Assembly: GCA_930367205.1 (NCBI GenBank)
Contig: OV884011.1
Coordinates: 171,813,226-171,877,225 of the forward strand
Length of the DNA: 64,000 nt
Direction: 5' to 3'
Source of the DNA: Acanthosoma haemorrhoidale
Lineage: Eukaryota; Arthropoda; Insecta; Hemiptera; Acanthosomatidae
The position numbers were made by a program, and so were the translations under genes. The notes beneath the pieces are model-generated. The model made no database searches. It saw nothing but the letters and a program-made list of their open reading frames with translations, and was not told the DNA's origin. Below are positions 32,373-45,028 of the stretch, one piece after another (position 1 is the first letter of the stretch; every line of letters begins with the position of its first letter).

Positions 32373-33169
32373 TTATTTACTAGGAATATCTCCCATATTT
32401 ACCAGAATCATATTTTCTAGTAGCTTTTAAAGTCGCTCCAACAACACATATATATTTTCAAAGCATTGCAGATATTATGATCCTGTATCACCATACCAAA
32501 GTTATTAAATATAACTTATTTCATTATGCCGATCACTTCCATGGTTTACTAACGAGCTGTGTAAATTCTACTTATTTAGTTTCTCTGACGAAAGCCACTA
32601 ATAGTTCTCTGACTTAAAAATTCTTGATCATTGGCCATTAGGACGTATAGCTGCTGGTTGAAGGCCATATCATTAATAGCTTTAAAGTACAATTTTTTTT
32701 CTTACACAAGTGAGTTTCGGAGTAGGGAGTAAATCCTATGGTTATAAATAAAGGACACCTTACCAGCAGAAATAGCGTTACAAGTAGCGGTTGACCTGTA
32801 CTTTTTATCAATGAGCATTGCAGCTTCAATTTCCTGAATAATCTGCCAATTCAAGTTGATTTACGTTGCACGTATTTACATTCCATTCTATATACGTGAG
32901 AGCGTTTAGCAAGAGGGAGGTGCTATTTTGCATTTGAGATACGCTATTGTAGGTAAATTCTCAAGGGTTTGCGCTGATAGTATGGATAGCACTTGACGTC
33001 TTGGATTTCATTCGGGGTCTGGCATATTCCGTCGAAAACGTTTAGATTATTATATTAGGTTACAGGACAATGGGTGCATTATTTATGAAAAACACAACTA
33101 TTAAGCGTAATGTTGTATGTTGAGGAATGTTATTTTGAACTTTAGTTTTTGTCTATATACCTAAGAATA

Positions 33170-34760
33170 CACGAGCCATAGCCTTAGCTAAGGTAAACTT
33201 AGTTGGGTTGCATGCCAAAGATTTCTGGAGATCTGGAAAGATCTAGTTCAATGTTATTCTGCCCATCTGAAGAAAAAGAGTTGAAAAGCGTTGGAAAAAA
33301 GCTAGCAGCCCACTAGCGCCTGTAGCTCCAGCTGGATCTACACTCCACATTTATTGCGCCCGATTTTGCTCTCAGTCGAATTCCTCCATGAATCCGAAGA
33401 GCATATCCTGCTTAAAAACCTTTCCGTTATAAACATGGACACTCATTCTCATCATCGTTCCAGGAAAACTCATCCTCATGCATTTCTTGGACTAAGGGGT
33501 AGAAGTTTCTGAGGGTTTCTCCATGAGGTGCGCTAACCGATCTGACATTATATGGTACAATGCTCCCAAATGTCTTTCTACTTAGATCAGGAGTTTATTT
33601 GTCCCGGTATTTATTCCAACCTTCTCTCTGAGGCGCTGCTACAGAAGAGCCACCCGGAGCTATGGTCGCAGGTACCTGAACAGCTTCACGAGAGCAAGAT
33701 CCACTACCGAGGTTCTGGTGGCCATTAGAAGAGCTGTGCGTTGGCCTTTCAATAGATTCTGTGACCATAACTGGGCGGCTTATCTGAAGATCTTCAACAT
33801 CATACTATTGCATAGTAGCTGGGAGTCACAGCAAATCTAATAGTTATTTCAGCAACTCCGGGTTCACGATGTGAGGGGAGCCGCTTAACGATTCTGATAC
33901 CATGGTCTGTCAGCTCTGTACTCTTCTCAATATCAGGTTGATATTATCCGTCTTTCAAAGTAGCTTATTTATCCAAGACCACAGTCATTCCCCAACTCAT
34001 TATTCTTCAAAAAGTTGGGTCTTCTGGCACTTCTGCTTAGCTCTGCCCAATCGTGATTATGAGTTATGGTCAGTAGGTCATCCATATTTACCACGACAGG
34101 AAAATATTATTACTCTTAACCTACCAATAACTTTTTGAAAAACATTTTTCACAGGGTGGGAGCAAGAATTGAGCACTGATCGAAACTATCAAAAAAATCT
34201 GAAAATTTAAATCGATTTTTAAAACTACAATTGCGGTTCATAAAAACATACAAATGTGCTAACATACAAACTCTTATGCACCTGTTTAAAAGTATAGTTC
34301 TGAGATAGCAACTAACCCCAAAATCTACAATACAAAAATATTACTTTTTTTTTATATTTTCTGTTCGTCGATTATATCCAACTATTAAAATGAGAAATTC
34401 TGTTAAGAAAGAAATTTGAAAAAAGAAGACGGCATTGAGAATAATTTCCATTGACAATATTCCCTTCAGATTCCCCATAATTCAAAATAAATTTACAGCA
34501 AACGTGATCCACGGCCCCCTATTCAAGATCAGGGAAGTGATGATTGATGATAGATCAGTCAAACGCCTGTCCATTAGATGTCAGTTCATCTTGCATACAA
34601 CCCTAAACATGATTTATCATTCACTAAAGAAGTATGACAAACTGTTAAGTTATGTTCAGAGCCAATGCGCTACCGTCGGCGCTCACGACTCTCGGCTGAA
34701 CCGTGAAATATGACCTGTCACAATATCCTGGGAAGAAGTAAAAAGTTCTCTAAAGAATTG
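33170..34760. other. GC-richer degenerate region, unidentified
   Basis: On the - strand, 33420-33680 gives a fairly long broken reading (EGWNKYRDK, GSIVPYNVRSVSAPHGETLR, NFYPLVQEMHEDEFS and, in another frame, MMRMSVHVYNGKVFKQDM). The order 'FYPLV.EM.ED....FRM' is loosely like the N-terminus of PIF/Harbinger transposases, but no catalytic motif is seen. On the + strand, 33902-34138 and 34435-34713 are open but unrecognised. This looks like one or more old elements. Confidence 0.25.
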
Positions 34761-34764
34761 TGAA

Positions 34765-35615
34765 GGCATAAGTCTACAATTAATCCATAGAGAAAATATA
34801 AAATGATTACTTAATGGTTTCGCTGTGGGGAGCTTCACAGCAGCTAATTAATAATCCTTGAATTCGGAAAGCGCTTGGGAGCTTGAGCGCCCAGCTGTGC
34901 TGCTTTTTCACTTTCGGGTCCGGTTATTTCATCTGAAAATTGATGTTCCGGTTACATGAAATTCCAGAATTAAACCTGACCCATAAATGGTACCCAATTT
35001 GAATATTTCGCTTTTTTCGTATTCATGAATAATAAATGAAGACAAGCAACGAATAAAGAAGAAAATACTACTTATTCGGAAAACATATTTGAGGGGCCTA
35101 TAAACAAAGAAAGGATACACAAACATATAAATCATCATCAATTGCTAAACGGCTGTAGTTATAGAATGTCTGGCTTAAATCAAGCCACCAACATGTCACG
35201 TGTAGCCTTCAGCATAATAACATTGTCTGTCACGTAATTTTCTTAGTAAATTTTTTCAATTATACTTCTCACAGTGCACTGTTAAAAAATAATTCGTTGC
35301 TTGGGGCTTGGACGAATCTAATATATAGTTTTTCAGTGTAGCATAAGTGTTTATTTATTTTTTTCCAAAACATCTTTATTTAATAGTTTATTTCTAAACT
35401 AACCATATTGTTTTCTATGTAATCTAAATATGTGATATTTTACATCCTATTTCTGCTTTAGCAATATTCCAATGTATATACTGAATGTAAATAGTGAATC
35501 TATGAATTACTAATCAATTTATGCAATGCAATGTTGCTGTTTTTTGAAGATAAGAGGACTCACCCTCTAGGACTATTGTAGTAACCAAAACTATGTAGTA
35601 ACCCTAAGTTTTCAG
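34765..35615. other. AT-rich DNA, nothing identified
   Basis: No motif, repeat or coding signal supported. A 70-codon open frame on the - strand (34929-35141) is F/Y-rich and looks like chance. Confidence 0.45.
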
Positions 35616-35619
35616 GTTA

Positions 35620-35705
35620 ACATGATCTCATAGATGCGGAAAGGATGGTGGGGTCATGGTGTTAAACATCGGGTACCAGCCAGTAGAAGAACTTGTCACG
35701 TCCCC
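35620..35705 (+). repeat. Dispersed repeat of unknown type, copy 2 of 3
   Basis: CATAGATGCGGAAAGGATGG, then TGGGGTCATGGTGTTAAACA and TCGGGTA, align with 9630-9680 and, inverted, with 59829-59880. It follows a short tandem GTAGTAACC duplication (35578-35603). Confidence 0.5.
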
Positions 35706-37769
35706 TGCCGATGAACTCACTCACCTTGAGCTCTCTCAGAAAATACATTGCTTAAAAAATAAATGCTCTGATATAAATTAACTGTGGTAGTGATCTTAAT
35801 TGCCGGATTGCATTTATAACTTAACATCTAAGATAATACTATTAAACGATTGGTAAGCGTAGTATGTTTTATTGGCTTTGATGTACTAGTTGTATTATTA
35901 ATTTTTAATGATATACTATCGCTGTTTTATGTTTCTGCACGTGGCAAGTGCAGTAAGTGTTGTAAGTTCTACTGCGTATAATAAACTAAACTGGGTGGGT
36001 GACCATTGTTATTGATGAATAAGAGCTTTACAATGTTTAGGGTAAATCAAAAATGCAGATAAATTTTTTTCATACCATAGAATCACCTACCCACAATCAC
36101 AAAATCAGCTCTGTGGCTAATGCAGGCGTACATCGAATGGCAGTTATGACATTGACATCTTCATTCTAAGTGAGCTGGAATTATCCAGAACTTTCCGGCT
36201 TTCTGTTTATTTGAGTCCGTCTAAATTAAAATTGTTTGTGGTAAATTTTCTGTAAAAAATTTTCCAGCATCGTCATGAATAATTGTTGAGGTCAAAAGAA
36301 GCTACACTATTTTAAGGTAAGTATATCTGTATTTGTGTATATCATATTTGTGTTTCTGTCGTAAAAATGGTTCCGTCTGTCTAAAAGCTCAAATGTATAA
36401 TTCACAACGTTCCAGGAAACGCTAAATTGCCACCGATAAGAATTTATGAAGGTGCTAATAAAAAATTAAACTTAAAGAAGACCTTCATTTGAAAAGCAAT
36501 AGACTTGATTAAGTGCCTGATCTCTTGGACTTATACAAAATGGGATGTGGGTAAGATATACCGTCTTATAATTGCAGATCATTCAAGAAACTGTAAATTA
36601 GATGTAAAGAGCACCTATTCAAGAAGGACGGTCAGTCCTGCCAGCATAGAAGGATATCAAACAATACGCCCCATGTAACGTCTGCTTAATTTTCTATATT
36701 TATTGTTTTATTATTTCAAAGATTAATTTCATACACATTTGTCGTTCCCAGTTTTAACTAATTTTTTTTGTTTTAAATCGATGCCAAATGAACCCTCTGG
36801 TGCGAAATAGGGTTTCACAATTTTAGACAGATTGATTAATTTTACAAACGATAAAACTTCTTCCTTCAGCTAGCCATGAAAAAGAGGCTGTTTAGTTATT
36901 ATCTAGTAATCATTTATGTGATTCGTGGTATGATTTCGTTTAGATCTTATTGGTGTAAATATGTAAAAAACATAGGCAGCTACAATTCCTACAAACCTCC
37001 TGAAAAACGTTTTTTTTTTATTATTTGGTAAAGGTTTGTTAAACTAAAATAACATGTCCGTAACTAATATTCCGTAATATAGTCAATATCGCGTTTAAAT
37101 GATAGTTGGATAATTTTCTGAGAGTATTCCTCAGCAGTTGGCCTCTATTTGATACAAGAGAAGTATTGAGAAGTGTCTGGCTTCTTTTACACTGTGCGTT
37201 GTTTGGAAGATTCATAGTTTTCTAGGTATTTAAAAAGTCACTTGATTATTTCACAAATATACATAATTGGATATAAGTTTGTATGTCTCAGGATAATTGT
37301 CAAAATAGACTGATCAGTTTAATCCATGAAGGGGCTGAAAAATTCAGGAATTGATTATAAAATTATATATGTAATATTTTCGTGTTTATTTCCTACACAT
37401 TTAAATTTTCATATCATACTTAAAAAAAAATGTCTAAATGTAATTTTTATTTTATTTCTATACAATTCTTTGCTAAACCAAGCAGATAGGCTAATCTGTT
37501 TTTACTTTATGTAAGAATTCAACCGATCTGGCAAAATTGTTTTTTTTAAATATCACTATTCACTAAGTTTGGATCACCTACTTGGATCCTAAATTTGAAC
37601 GTTTCGAATTTCATACAGAAATTGCTCGCTTGAAGGCTTCTGAATATATATGTACTGGCCCCTACGTTACTTAACCCATATGTGCTTTTTTGTGTCTGTT
37701 CATTCTATATCTGAAGCATAGATTTAAAGGACGTGTAATTTAATTTCTTTGTACATATAAAGGACCTTC

Positions 37770-37791
37770 CTATATATATATATATATATAT
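37770..37791. repeat. (TA)n microsatellite
   Basis: About eleven TA units. Confidence 0.95.
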
Positions 37792-37856
37792 TATTTATTG
37801 TATTTTAATTATGTTTATCTTTGGTACAGAATAAAATCAAGATCCCAGAAATCTTA

Positions 37857-37874
37857 CATATATATATATATATA
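37857..37874. repeat. (AT)n microsatellite
   Basis: About nine AT units, close to the preceding tract. Confidence 0.95.
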
Positions 37875-38875
37875 ATCCGTTGATCTACTATGCCTAGTTA
37901 TGTTCTAGTCGTGTAACAGTTGAGATCTATGATTTAGTGTTTGACTAGCGAGAGCGAGAAGATACGCCCCCATGCAAGAGGGATTGTCCAAATGCCAAGG
38001 AGAGTTCCCAAAGAAAGGGAAGCCAAGTGGAAATATTTGACTCTATCCTTTCCAAGTCACAAACGCTTTTATCACGAACCGAACTGTGACTGAAAGAAAC
38101 CTTTAAACTTGCGACGGGTATCTAAGGTCCCACATTCCTTTGGTTCAAAGTTCGAGCATTAGTCTCTTGATGGTTTGACGAGTGATAGTTATTTGTAAAG
38201 TAGACAACGTGCTGCTTTTTTGGTTTTTATCTTAATTAGGATTTACAATCATAAAGGTCAAAAAATATTCAACTAGCTATAGTTCATACTATTTTTACTC
38301 CAACAAATTTATTGTTTTCAATAACCACTTTCAGCTTATAGAGTACATTTTCAGATTAATTTTGATAAATCAACAAGACATATGTTTTGTAAGTATTGAA
38401 ATGTGTCAAAAATAAAAAATAAATTGCACATTTAAAATTTTCAAAATTTAATAATGGAAGCATTATTTGTAAAATAGAACATACCTAAGCTAATTCGGAA
38501 AACAAATAACCACATTCAGGTATCAATGAAGGTCCACCAACATTGAACTGAGACTCCGAGGCTTCAAGAGCTTCAAGAGGATGGAACATGAGTCGGGATT
38601 TGAACAGCTGCCCGTTCTATATAAAATCAAAAAATAACAGGCTCATTTCAATTTCATTAAATTTGTCCAATATTTTCTTACTTACCTTGCTCATGGTTCT
38701 GATTAACACCTATGCGCGACTTTGATATGATTCACATCTGTTTACGTGAGACTTTTGGACGAGGTAATATGAATTGTATACGATTTTTTTCGATATTAAT
38801 TGGTAGCAGTGATTCTGCTTGGAAACTGCTGTTTTTTGTAAAGCTAAATTGCTGGCTGGTTTAAATTTTAAAATT

Positions 38876-39091
38876 TCAGGATTCTTGATCTTTCAAGATT
38901 TCTATTGGATTCTTGAGGTAGTCAAAACTCTGCTTATAGAGATTGTAGTCCTTAGTTAGAGAGTTAGGATCCTTGTATGTGACCCCTACGTTTCTTGTGG
39001 ACATTATATTTTTAGTTCTGCAGAGCTGCCCCTGGATTGGTATACTGTCAATATCTAAGGGAAATACTTGACTATATGTATGCCTGTTCAT
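38876..39091 (-). other. Unassigned 71-codon frame, coding-like
   Basis: An ATG in a fair context (CCGATATGA) opens MNRHTYSQVFPLDIDSIPIQ and continues with CRTKNIMSTRNVGVTYKDPN to a TGA. Residue composition is balanced, unlike the F/Y/K-rich chance frames nearby. No domain is recognised and no splice sites are obvious. It could be a small protein, an exon or part of an unknown element. Confidence 0.25.
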
Positions 39092-39473
39092 ATCGGCGGA
39101 AATTTAAAAAAAATATTCCACACCATCTCGAAATATGTTGATCAGTTTTTGGATAAAGTAAATGTGGAAAATAGTTTACTCACATACAGTTTCTAAAGAA
39201 GCTCAGAAGCTATTTATAATTTAAAGTTGTGATGCTTTGATTTCAAAAAATAACAACCGGAAAAGAATTTTTATGATAATGTTCTGAGGCCCACTAGTAG
39301 AAATCTTGAATTAAATACTTAATTTGCGATATTTATTAAAAATGCAGACTGCAATGAACGAGTATTTTTGGGTAATTTCCGGTATTTTTTCTGCATTCAC
39401 TTAATATGCATTTAAGACCCTCTCGAGGAATCCTGTAAATATGGGTTCTTAATTTACCACGTTGTTTATTCAG

Positions 39474-40850
39474 TTTGTACTAATTTTAATCACCAAAAAA
39501 GTAATCAGTCAAATATTGAAAAAAATATTTTTGCTTTCAATTCTTTTTTAATTAATATTAAACGTTTTCAATGTAAAAGGGCTATAAATACGAAGGAAAC
39601 ACCCAATAAATATTCCAAAATAATTATATAGAAATCACAAAAAAAATTCGTTTTAGTACCGGTTCATTGAATCAGACCCTCAAGTTTTTGAGGCATGCTT
39701 CTTATCAAGTTTGCTGCAACCTCTTGATTCATACCCTCCCACGTCTATACTAAAGAAGTTCTTAGCTTGTGTGAGTTAACGGGAGGAGTCCTGCAGTCTT
39801 ATTTGTCTGCCAAGCTCAGCCCTCACATGCTATATAGGATTTAAATCCGGGCTACGAGCTGGGCTCCTCAAAGTCCATATGCCCACATCATTGAGGTATA
39901 GCAAAACAAACATTCCAATGTGTGATTGCACGTTTTCTGCATGCAAATGAAATTTTCACCAACAAATGATTCAAAACGTATATATCCAGCAGTATTTTTT
40001 TTTGCATACAGATCGGCACTAAGAGAAGGTCTGTGGAACACAAGAAACCCTGTGTTAGCCAACAAAGAAATTCCACCCCACACCATTACTGAACCACCTC
40101 GTAATTGAAGTCTCCCAGTATCAGCGTAGGGCTCACCATGCCTTCGGGAAACTCTCGTCATTTCACCTGGTGTATAAAGAGAGACACGTGACTTATCTGA
40201 AAACAGTACGTTGTTCCATTCGTTTTCAGTTCACATCCTTCTCGAGGATATCCTTAAAGAGTTCTAAGATGAACTCTGGCCAACAATGGCCTTGATGCTG
40301 GTCTCTAAAGGTTTTAATTCACTTCTGCAAGTGTTCTTTCTTTCAACAGTTTCTGCACATATTGCTACTCCCCAAGCTGTTCGAAAAATTAGAGCAGTCT
40401 CAGTAGCAGTTGTGTGAGTAGTACAAGGAACCGGTCATCTCTTAGCTCAGTCACTCGCGGCTGAACTCCGGGTCTGCGATTGCACAAACCTGTCTCACAG
40501 TAACTTATAATTGCTCTCCAAACAATAAATTCACGTAAATGCATAGGCCATCTTCCACTAAAGAACAACACGGGCTACTTGCTCGACCGAAAAGACCATT
40601 TTTAAATTTAAATAAAAAACCTCTTGCTTAATTTTGAGCTGCACAAGAAATCAAAATAGAAATGCCTGTATAATGTTTTTAAATCAATTTTTTGAATGTT
40701 TATTGGGAGTTTCCTTCATATTTATAGCCCTTTATCACTGAAAACGTTTAATATTTATTAAAAAAGCATTGAAAGCCGAAAAAATCAATTAGGAAGTAAA
40801 TATTTGAATTTTTCTATGTGCAGAACTTTTTTTCCGGGGTAGTGTATGTA
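39474..40850 (-). mobile_element. Tc1-like DNA transposon with long inverted repeats (dead)
   Basis: About 1.38 kb. The inner terminal repeats AAGGGCTATAAATACGAAGG (39577 onward) and the inverse of TTCCTTCATATTTATAGCCCTT (to about 40732) match for more than 45 bp. They extend outward through TTAAACGTTTTCA and CTTTCAAT, giving arms of at least 150 bp. The right outer end is the inverse of CACTACCCCGGAAAAAAAGT (about 40824-40843), of Tc1 type, next to TA. The left outer end is more decayed. A broken transposase lies between the arms. Confidence 0.88.
39680..40599 (-). pseudogene. Broken Tc1/mariner-family transposase
   Basis: This gene once encoded the DDE enzyme that cuts and pastes the element. 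From ATG at 40597-40599 the reading gives MVFSVEQVARVVLL, then GRWPMHLREFIVWRA (helix-turn-helix region), RRPGVQPRVTELRDDRFLVL, VLFSDKSRV (first catalytic D), a GGSVMVWGGIS block at about 40070-40100 in a 98-codon open piece, and PARSPDLNPI. The second catalytic motif (usually QDNAPCH/QDNARPHTA-like) is altered to MQKTCNHT, and the codon for the third catalytic residue after DLNPI is TAG. Several frameshifts are present. It is certainly inactive. Total length, about 306 codons, is near the family's usual 340. Confidence 0.88.
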
Positions 40851-40889
40851 GAATAACAATAGTACTTGTATTTATGACGTACATCCAAT

Positions 40890-41062
40890 GTATGCAGTCC
40901 AGTATTATGACCCTTTTCTGACAGGTGATGAAATTCTATCTCTATTTCGTAAGGTCATCACGAAATGAAATCTGATCTCCATGAGGAGAATCAAACTGAG
41001 ACCTTTTCGATGAGGGCAATAATCAGGCTAACACTCTAGCCCGCACGACTCCAACCTCGGCG
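40890..41062 (-). mobile_element. tRNA-derived SINE-like element
   Basis: On the - strand the head reads GGGCTAGAGTGTTAGCC (A-box-like, 41027-41042), then GGTCTCAGTTTGATTCTCC (B-box-like, 40985-41003) with tRNA-like spacing of about 23 bases. A body of about 90 bases with inverted GTAAGGTCATCACGAAA and similar text follows. The acceptor stem does not close, so it is not a working tRNA gene. It lies just outside the Tc1 element. Confidence 0.6.
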
Positions 41063-41064
41063 AT

Positions 41065-43415
41065 TTAACTAACAGAGACGCAATCCTCAATTTATTTAAA
41101 GGAAAGGGAAAAAATCGAAACACTGTTAATGTATTCAGAGTGGTCAGATACATTCCTGAATTTGAAAAAAGGCCAAATCTATTGTAGTAGGTTGGATTGA
41201 TGTTACGATTTGATGCCATCAAATAAACATGTTACCTAAACATCAATATTACACTTATGGGTGGTACAAAATCAACCTCGTTTGAGCGAAGCTATTGTCC
41301 GTAAACAGTTTTCTCCACGCTCATTTACTAATGATACCGTTCCGACGTAGCGGGCCACCAGCGAATACCGGACATTCATGAATGATGTGAATGAAGATGG
41401 GAAAGGACCTTGTGCCATTAAGGAAAGGTCCTGCAGATCCTGAGGGAGCGGACGATGCACGATAGAGACCTTTCATTCAACTTGTAGCCAAGGACCCGTC
41501 ACATTACCGTCATAAATCCGCAAAACCGTATCACCTTCCATCACCACAAATGATAGATCTGTCACAGAATATCCATCATCATTTCCTCCAATTCAAGTAA
41601 ATCTGCCGACTATAATAAAGATAAATGGATCCTAAACACGATTTATTTCGTGATTTGCATTTCGGAAGTTATTGGATTCTTTAGGCAACGGTATTTTCTT
41701 TTTAAACATCAAATGGTAAACTCATTAGGACATTTCCACGACAGTGAATGCTTTGAATGCAGCGGGACAAAATAAGGCGGAAGTTATTTAAGAACTTAGC
41801 GTAGAATAGCAGTACTGCTGTTAATAGTACCATTAGCAAACAGAAAAGCCCAACAAACGTGCAAATGATATTTCTGTCGTTCACTTCAGGATCACGGAAA
41901 AAAAAATTGTATGCTGATTTTTTTTTTACTTTTAGGAATATTAGAGTACGACTTTACGTAATGCAAATATGACAGGTAGGGTGGGTTATCCTATCATCCA
42001 CCAATTTATAATTTAGATAGCTTCTTGGTGAGCCCTTGCAAATTCCGAACCTTTTTATCGTGAAGCGGTTTGCCCTAATCATCAAGAAAACGTTACTTTT
42101 TTTGGCAGCCTTGAGGCTCCTTTACAACAGGCGATTGTACTCCGTCAATCCACAAGCTCTTCGCTGGAGACCGTAAAATGATCTCTTAGAAATTTTAAAA
42201 GAACATTAAACAACATCTTGCTATGTTTTTCGTTGGATAATAACAAGAAAACATGAAAAACAACCACAAGCTAAAAAGAATCAAACATGAAATATGTTAA
42301 ACCCATATCTATCGTCTGGTCTTCTTTCTATCTGAAAATTTAAAAGTATATTCCAGTGCACCCATGATTACGCTGAATACATTTTTAACAAACTACAACC
42401 TACATTGAAGTCAAATATGAAACTGATTTTAATAAAAAAACTACTTATCCACGATGTACCCCGAATTACCTCTAAATTAAATCATATCTTAAACAAAAGC
42501 TTAACCTGAAGCTAAGATAAAACTTGATGATACTTATAGATGAACTAAAATAAAACCTAAGACCATCTATAAATGTATCAAAATACTGTACTAATAATAT
42601 TCATTCAGTTATTGGATAAAAATAAATTAACAAAAATTTGTTAGAAATTGAGAACTAACCATTAATGTTTGTCGCTATTTACATTGGCAGGGATATGAAG
42701 AATAAAATCTCAGAAATTCAAACATTTTCATAACAGGAAACGCTAGAACACACGTCACATGAAAGAGGGGAATATTCAAAATATTATTATTGAAATAATT
42801 ATTAGATTAAAATAAAAACCTAGATAAATAAAAAAAATGACAGTATATAACAAACTAAGGCAAAAACAAAAATAATCGATATGTTTGTTCTGTTATAAAT
42901 ATTAGAAAATATTTTTCGGCTTTTGCAGACGTAACATTTAGAATTAGTTCGTGAAAATCATGAGAAACATGTTGACGATTTGTGTCGTGGTATGAATCCC
43001 ACTATTAATAATTACCAGCTAAAGAAAAATGTAACCCGCTTCTTCGGGAATTACATGAAAGTTTGCAACAGTTTTTATTGCGTCTTTTGCCATTTTATCT
43101 TGATATTTATTAATGTATTTTCAAAACATAAAAATATATTCACTATTCAAACTATGAAAAATGACTTATTACTTTTCATTCGGAAGAAGAAGCGCGAATC
43201 TTCAGTTGGAAAGGATGATAAGACTTTACATGAATAAATCACATTGGTGATTATTAGTGTTGCTACATACCAAAGGTCGGATCATATTATGGGTAATTGT
43301 GGATTTGAAATACCAAACCAATAAGTTTACGGATCCTTTCCAATCCTAGGGAATCGATTAGGATTAGGTAATGAGTGATTCATGGTCAGTGTTTGATTTA
43401 GGAGACTACCATTTC
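41065..43415. other. Non-coding DNA, partly GC-richer
   Basis: 41270-41600 is GC-richer and has short open frames on both strands, none with a recognised motif. 42250-42980 is very AT-rich. The + frame at 42980-43237 has no recognisable domain. Confidence 0.4.
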
Positions 43416-43424
43416 ACCTGGAAG

Positions 43425-43515
43425 ATGTTGGATGTAACCCCATGCAACAGTAATCTAGCTTGAGGGCTGACTCTATTGCAGGCCAACATTGCAAGACCCG
43501 GGTTAAATTTTCCAA
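43425..43515 (+). repeat. tRNA-like/SINE-head-like fragment
   Basis: A GGGCTGACTCTATTGCAGGCC segment followed by AGACCCGGGTTAAATTTTCC resembles a decayed pol III promoter pair. The B-box-like CCCGGGTTAAAT is shared with the fragment at 32317-32372. An A-run follows. The evidence is weak. Confidence 0.3.
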
Positions 43516-43875
43516 AAAAAAATGTTTATAATACTTTGTTGTGACATTTTTTATAGTTAGTAGAAATAACTCACTCTATGTTCACAAGTTTAAACAATTT
43601 TAAGATATCGATTAACAAGAAAAATAAATGGATTTATGTTTGTACATTCCTTGCCATTCTTTGAAATCCTATAGTCACACTTACTTACATTATATTAACT
43701 TTTTGCCCTTGACTTGGCCCGCATGGAAATCTTAACGCTATAAGCAAGACTCTTCTCGTTACCCACACCTTCAGGTTTAAATACTACTACCTGACCCCTA
43801 AAAGAATTATCATGAACATACATAGCTTAAATGCTAACGGACGGTATTCAATTTAAAAAATGCACTAAGTGATAT

Positions 43876-44175
43876 AGTTCCTGAGTTATGGCGTATTAAC
43901 AAACAAACTTTCCTTATCCGATATTGTCAGGATATTTATTTATCCCAATCCTCAAGACAAGAAAAGTCAGGAATTAAGAGTATAATGTATAATTTAAGTG
44001 ATTTCATTTGCAGGTAAATAAGAGCAACTAATTATACTATAGAGTAAAATCATTTAAAAACTCAAAACTTGAATAAATATACATTTTTATCTTCACCTCC
44101 AGGAGCATGAGTAAATACATTCTTAGCCAAACCTTGAGCAAGACAACATAAATTTGTCCGTGGGTGAAACATCGC
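43876..44175 (+). repeat. Dispersed repeat with RTE/SINE-like tail, copy 2 of 2
   Basis: AGTTCCTGAGTTATGGCGTA, then AACAAACAAACTTTCCTTA and GATATTTATTTATCCCAATC, align with 4777-4858, and CCTTGAGCAAGACAACATAA with 4930-4950. Internal spacing differs. A 107-codon - strand open frame (44062-44385) overlaps it and is not supported as a gene. Confidence 0.5.
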
Positions 44176-44389
44176 GATAACATTTAATTTTGGATCCCTT
44201 TTGGGTCCCCCATTGCGATGGGGGCTGAATGAACTTGTTGTACGGTTGTGTCCGTTATTGTTACAATCTACCTTTACACCCCAGCCCATATGGCTGCTGG
44301 CGTCTCTCATTAATAAACGCAGAGCACAAGAGCTATTCTTTAGGGAAGTATATTTTATGGCCGAAAATAGACAGAAGTGATACATTTTT

Positions 44390-45025
44390 GGCCTGACATG
44401 TAATATGCATATGAAGAATTCCGTAATACATGTTCAAAGCGGTTAAATTGTAAGCTTGTCAACCGTCACTTAGATCGCTCGTGATGATTTGATACGTTTG
44501 TACAGTTATTTTATAGCAAGATGAAGCTGTAACTATTGAAGCTTTTCACTAATCGTATGTATAAATATGTTTGAATGAGGATGTGTTTTTGAGATATTGC
44601 AATGAATTGGCTTTTTAGCTAATTCATTTAGAATAGCCAACTGCATACGTCATTCAAATGATCTTGAATTAGGTCGGATGTCCCTAATGGGTCTGAGAGT
44701 GAAGTAAGTTTTTTTCTGAATCGTCAGCGAACCTGGTCAATAATGTGTTGAATCTTTATGGCATACCTCATGTCTGTATAAATATATTGAACCGAATGGG
44801 AACAAGGGCGTTACCATGAGGATCCCCCATTCGGTCTATGTTGGACGATTTGGTATTTTCTCTCACGGTAAAATTACTATCTTTTAAATTTATTGAACAT
44901 TAAAATTTTGAGAGTAAATACTCTTGCCAGACAAAATACTCATTATCTTCTCTCTTTCTCGTTCTCTTCGAAATGTTATAAATGATAAAATTTAATCGTC
45001 TAAAGAAACGTACCTTGTTCCGCTG
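44390..45025. other. Non-coding DNA, nothing identified
   Basis: No coding or repeat signal supported. Confidence 0.45.
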
Positions 45026-45028
45026 TTC

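Larger units (their letters stand above)
35710..38870. other. AT-rich non-coding DNA with (TA)n tracts
   Basis: No gene is supported. It holds two TA microsatellites (37770-37791 and 37857-37874) about 65 bp apart, and a GC-richer, purine-rich segment at 37940-38040 without identifiable content. Confidence 0.5.

Noticed and set aside
33170..34760. Endogenous viral element
   Set aside because: The broken reading is protein-like, but no viral motif can be named. A decayed transposase is an equally good or better explanation.
44062..44385. 107-codon open frame on the - strand
   Set aside because: It overlaps a dispersed repeat, has no recognisable domain and no coding-like neighbours.
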